52,954 nt of DNA from the NCBI GenBank assembly GCA_012295275.1, contig CM022672.1, forward strand, positions 23,623,976 to 23,676,929, given 5' to 3'. Below are positions 50,601-52,954 of this stretch, piece by piece (the stretch's first letter is position 1; the number at the start of each line of letters is the position of its first letter). The translations under genes were made by a program, and so were the position numbers. Origin of the DNA: Chrysomallon squamiferum (lineage: Eukaryota; Mollusca; Gastropoda; Neomphalida; Peltospiridae). The notes under the pieces were generated by a model. It had not been told where the DNA came from. It made no database searches and saw nothing but the letters and a program-made list of their open reading frames with translations.

Positions 50601-52661
50601 AATAAAACATATTGGTATTTTAAAGTTTTCTACTTATTGGATTCACTCAGTTTTATTGCTTTAATATCTTCATGTCTCATTAAAGGATGCATATTTGGTT
50701 CTGAAAATTTGGAAGCGATAAACACATAGATACAATCAGAAATTCACAATATGCTGAATCATTCACAATACACATAAGAAGATAAAAAATGATTTTTCTA
50801 TGTTTCAGAAAATTCTCTTTAGAAACATTTTTCTAATTAAAAAATATTTTACTTTCAAAAGATTAATATTTTGTTTATATAAATTATTTTGTGTGTGTCA
50901 AAAATACTAATACAGTAATTATTAATGTGTTAGCCAAATGATTAACAAATAACCAAAAGGTTTCTGAATTCATTAGAAGTGATAATGCATTAAGTGTCTG
51001 CAGCATTTAAAACATATAGATTAATGTATCTCACCCAGTAAATCCTTGCTTTCCCAGAAACAAAGAATAGCTTCAGATTTTCCTGCACATTGAGAGATAT
51101 TTCCTAGAATAAGCTGAACATCAATACCACTGATAGTGAAGATTCTTTCTGAAATGTTTAATTAAACATATAGAGTATCCAAACTGTTAAAACACTGAGT
51201 AATGTAAAGATTTCCTGTTCAAGAAACCTTTAATCTATGTTTGTGTTAAAAACAAATAATAAAAAAAAATTGTACAAATCTTTAAAAAAGTACTATTTCT
51301 GCTTTCCTCCTTGGGTAGACCATATGTGAATGTGAACAAAATTAAAGTGCTAATCAGAGCAAGCTGTTGTGAAGCATGTCTACGACAGGCACACACCCTG
51401 ACAGGTCAGCGGTCATGTCTGTTGCAGATGGTAGACAATACAGATTTCCTCTTAATTATATCAAATATCAAGACCATATATATGACCTGAAACCTTGACA
51501 TCACCTGAGTTTAGAAACTGAATCAAATGATATTTGAAATAAATAAAAATCAAAACTTTAAAAATATTTGTAGGTAAATAAAACAAGATCAACAATGATG
51601 TCCGGTGCTTGTAAACATATAGTTTTACAAACATCTCATTTTCTTTCAGTCACATCAATAATAAATTTAATTCAGACTCTCTCTTCATATACAGATTGGT
51701 TCATAACAAAATATTTCATAGCTTCATCCATAAAACAACATATAGCCTACATTTAAACATAACTGCTGAATGTTTAGAAACACATTACTTAATAACGAAT
51801 AGAAAATGAAATTTATAAGGCAGTTTCGTTATTATAAATCCTATATCATGTAATGCACATATTCTCAATCATGGGTCAAACTGACTGTCAGACAAAAACA
51901 TGCTACACAAGAGACTGCTCTGATTAGCACATTAATTTTTCACTCACTCATTCAACAGTGTTTAACAAAGGAAAAAAAGAGAGAAGAAAACTAAATGAAA
52001 TTAAAAACTGTTACCTTTTTTAGCCCCTTTTCTGCATGTACTTTGAGAGAAATATCTGAAATGGAACATATTTAAATTTTTGCTAAACAATGCTGGTTTC
52101 TGTCTGTAGTATGTATCCAAACAAATTTGATTTATGAACAATTGTTTTCTAAAATATATTAGTAATTACTTAATTACCTTTTTGAATTTCACTTTAGCAA
52201 ATCATCCTTTGTATTTCTTTTTCAATGCTATTTTATTCAGAAAATAATTATTATGAAGAATTTGTTTTCTCTTTTTTTCTTATACCTATGGGAAACTGAA
52301 ATCAAAATTCAAAGTAAAAATCTCAAAACATAAATCTTCATTTTGATGTATTGAGAACACTATTGCTGTACCAGGAAACCTTTATTAAAAATGAAATAAT
52401 AATAACTGTCAAAAGGCTGTGACATACCTTTTTTGTTTTATTATTAGAAGAATCATCATATAGGACAATGCACACTTTCTCAATGATGGAATCTTTCTTG
52501 TCTGTGAAATGGCTTTCCATAGCATTCAACATAGTTGTAACAACAATCTCTGGAGGATATCTTAAAATCCCAGTACCAAGAGTAGGAAATGCAATTGTCT
52601 TGTAATGATATTTTTCACACAATGTCAGACATTCCAGAATGAACTTAGTCATTAGGTGCGT
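44659..52661 (-). CDS. DTX3L-like E3 ligase fused to macrodomains (5' end outside window)
   Basis: Eleven minus-strand exons: 52661-52428, 52055-52015, 51148-51035, 50700-50647, 49647-49471, 49140-48955, 48763-48642, 48140-46852, 46392-45938, 45353-45154, 44764-44659. Domains in order: C-terminal half of an intact macrodomain (AFPTLGTGILRYPPE); a second, degenerate macrodomain; a KH-like region resembling vertebrate DTX3L; a third, degenerate macrodomain; RING-HC (CSSC...CKHLLCQTC...CPVC); and the Deltex C-terminal domain (EGHPNPGK, TAYLPDNEEGR, EHKT, GYPDPDYLKRVREQL). Vertebrate DTX3L works with PARP9 and binds and ubiquitinates ADP-ribose-linked targets; one polypeptide would do both jobs here (inference). 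As given, the frame breaks three times (GGGG 52024-52027; AAAA near 47067; CCTG near 46870), each by one base. Allowing for these, the exons total 2979 nt, 993 codons including the stop, with all phases consistent. The strand, RING and DTC are certain; the integrity of the allele is not. Confidence 0.85.
45938..46392 (-). other. end of macrodomain 3, RING-HC finger and start of DTC
   Basis: The acceptor follows 18 T's. YTKTIFEAVQEFAAKESNLF is a macrodomain C-terminal helix and strand. The RING spans roughly 46070-46192 with spacing C-x2-C-x12-C-x-H-x2-C-x2-C-x7-C-x2-C, all eight zinc ligands present. GNMPKGQMSFSIYGFYLEGY opens the Deltex C-terminal domain directly, as in DTX3L (KGNQPEGSM in human). 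Confidence 0.92.
46852..48140 (-). other. large exon: KH-like region and start of macrodomain 3
   Basis: The first part (to about 47450) resembles the KH-like repeats of DTX3L: CHFEAVQKIIKEHLLEKYCI and FSDVFCKYCCDKLVIIGDKR. A Ser/Thr-rich linker follows, then a macrodomain start (VPDILIYCDN, AQAIVCWQDTDL, ISEAAGEEYR). Its continuation, QTTGGKLQKTVIHVVV and SSVAFP, lies in the next frame, so one base is missing near 47063-47070. A second base is missing near 46865-46872. The GTG loop is absent even after frame correction. Confidence 0.75.
48955..51148 (-). other. macrodomain 2, degenerate (four exons)
   Basis: FTISGIDVQLILGNIS is the first strand and G-D/N-I turn. GVVTTSAHSLPASRMLIHCF is the typical G-x-V-x-x-T-x-A-x-x-L-P core. 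AACQHVQSLQMPITADGGLL replaces the A-FP-x-GTG loop, and KKICLITLPVHNKKDYEIF is the last strand. The loops that hold ADP-ribose are not conserved, so binding is doubtful. The second exon (50700-50647) must end at a GTGAAT donor for the phase to fit; reading on would meet a TAG at 50631-50629. Confidence 0.7.
51335..51440 (-). mobile_element. SINE-like dispersed repeat, copy 2
   Basis: On the minus strand it contains ACATGCTTCACAACAGC followed by TTGCTCTGATTAGCAC and a T-rich end, matching copies 1 and 3. It lies in the intron between exons 52055-52015 and 51148-51035. No poly(A) tail is obvious. Confidence 0.5.
51880..51985 (+). mobile_element. SINE-like dispersed repeat, copy 3
   Basis: On the + strand it contains ACATGCTACACAAGAGAC, TGCTCTGATTAGCAC and TTTTTCACTCACTCATTCA, then a purine-rich A tail (GGAAAAAAAGAGAGAAGAAA). 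It lies in the same intron as copy 2, opposite orientation, about 450 bp away. Confidence 0.52.
52428..52661 (-). other. macrodomain 1, C-terminal half (intact ADP-ribose-binding loop)
   Basis: A 78-codon exon, phase 0 at both ends. ECLTLCEKYHYKTIAFPTLG leads into TGILRYPPEIVVTTML, the macrodomain second loop with GTG intact, then the last strand KVCIVLYDD. It most resembles PARP14/PARP9-type macrodomains. The N-terminal half (with the NAAN-type motif) must be in exons beyond the window end. Confidence 0.88.
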
Positions 52662-52954
52662 CTGTAGAAAATAAAGGCAAGAGATAAATAAAGATGGTTG
52701 ATTAATAAATTAATGCATCAGATCAGTTCCATTATGTTAATTTTCATTCCATGTATGATATATGATAATAAATACATAGTCATATTAAGATGCATCGACA
52801 TATGGAAAAAAGAGCTTGTATGCACATATTAATTTATATTAATTTATAATATAATAGTTTGTACTGCATTGTCATTCTAACTCAGTCTGTTTTGAAAATG
52901 TTTCCTCAAAATGGTCACAGCAAATAACACTGTTTGTATCAAATTTAAACATGT
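52662..52954. other. intron sequence of the DTX3L-like gene, no exon seen
   Basis: AT-rich sequence upstream of the macrodomain 1 exon. No open segment with macrodomain similarity was found, so the preceding exon lies outside the window. Confidence 0.6.

Noticed and set aside
50629-50646. TAG after ESNK as the end of a separate macrodomain gene
   Set aside because: The macrodomain core continues in the 49647 exon in matching phase if the GTGAAT donor at 50646 is used, so one continuous gene is more economical. Not fully excluded without RNA.
1-52954. CRISPR arrays, bacterial operons, rRNA or tRNA genes
   Set aside because: Regular repeats here are microsatellites; all genes are spliced eukaryotic genes; no cloverleaf or rRNA-like segment was recognised by eye.

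Overview
This is a window of an AT-rich animal nuclear genome with intron-rich genes, long introns, many microsatellites and poly(A)/poly(T) runs. The proteins are clear bilaterian orthologues (WDR1, ANKRD39, CLINT1, a CD225/IFITM-like protein and a DTX3L-like ligase). The combination of AT richness, intron size and invertebrate-style divergence suggests a lophotrochozoan, plausibly a mollusc such as a cephalopod. That placement is inference; no mitochondrial, rRNA or species-specific marker is present.

Layout. 1-4.7 kb (+): the last ten coding exons of WDR1/AIP1, an actin-disassembly WD-repeat protein; one intron (1516-1792) has all the marks of an AT-AC intron spliced by the minor (U12) spliceosome. 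4.7-7.1 kb: convergent 3' region. 7.1-8.7 kb (-): complete three-exon ANKRD39 with a Tigger/pogo-like MITE in its first intron. 8.7-13.8 kb: intergenic sequence and probable CLINT1 3' UTR. 13.8-29.1 kb (-): complete CLINT1/epsinR, 14 exons (679 codons) plus a likely 48-nt cassette exon. 29.1-36.9 kb: gene-poor, repeat-rich stretch with a SINE-like copy, Z-DNA-prone blocks and an unusual inverted repeat built of short GGCACC-containing units. 36.9-37.3 kb (-): single-exon two-pass CD225/dispanin (IFITM-like) gene. 37.3-44.7 kb: intergenic or 3' UTR sequence with microsatellites and a 611-bp-period tandem duplication. 44.7-52.7 kb (-): the 3' part of a large gene coding for macrodomain - degenerate macrodomain - KH-like region - degenerate macrodomain - RING - Deltex C-terminal domain.

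The most interesting object is this last gene. It joins on one polypeptide what vertebrates divide between PARP9 (macrodomains) and DTX3L (KH-like, RING, DTC). Its domain order and splice phases make sense only if three single-base differences, each in or beside a short homopolymer, are allowed for. They are either assembly indels or a real decaying or polymorphic allele; the other four genes in the window read cleanly. It lies next to an IFITM-like gene, and both families belong to innate immunity in vertebrates, but co-function here is speculation. WDR1, ANKRD39 and CLINT1 are housekeeping genes with no evident functional link to one another.
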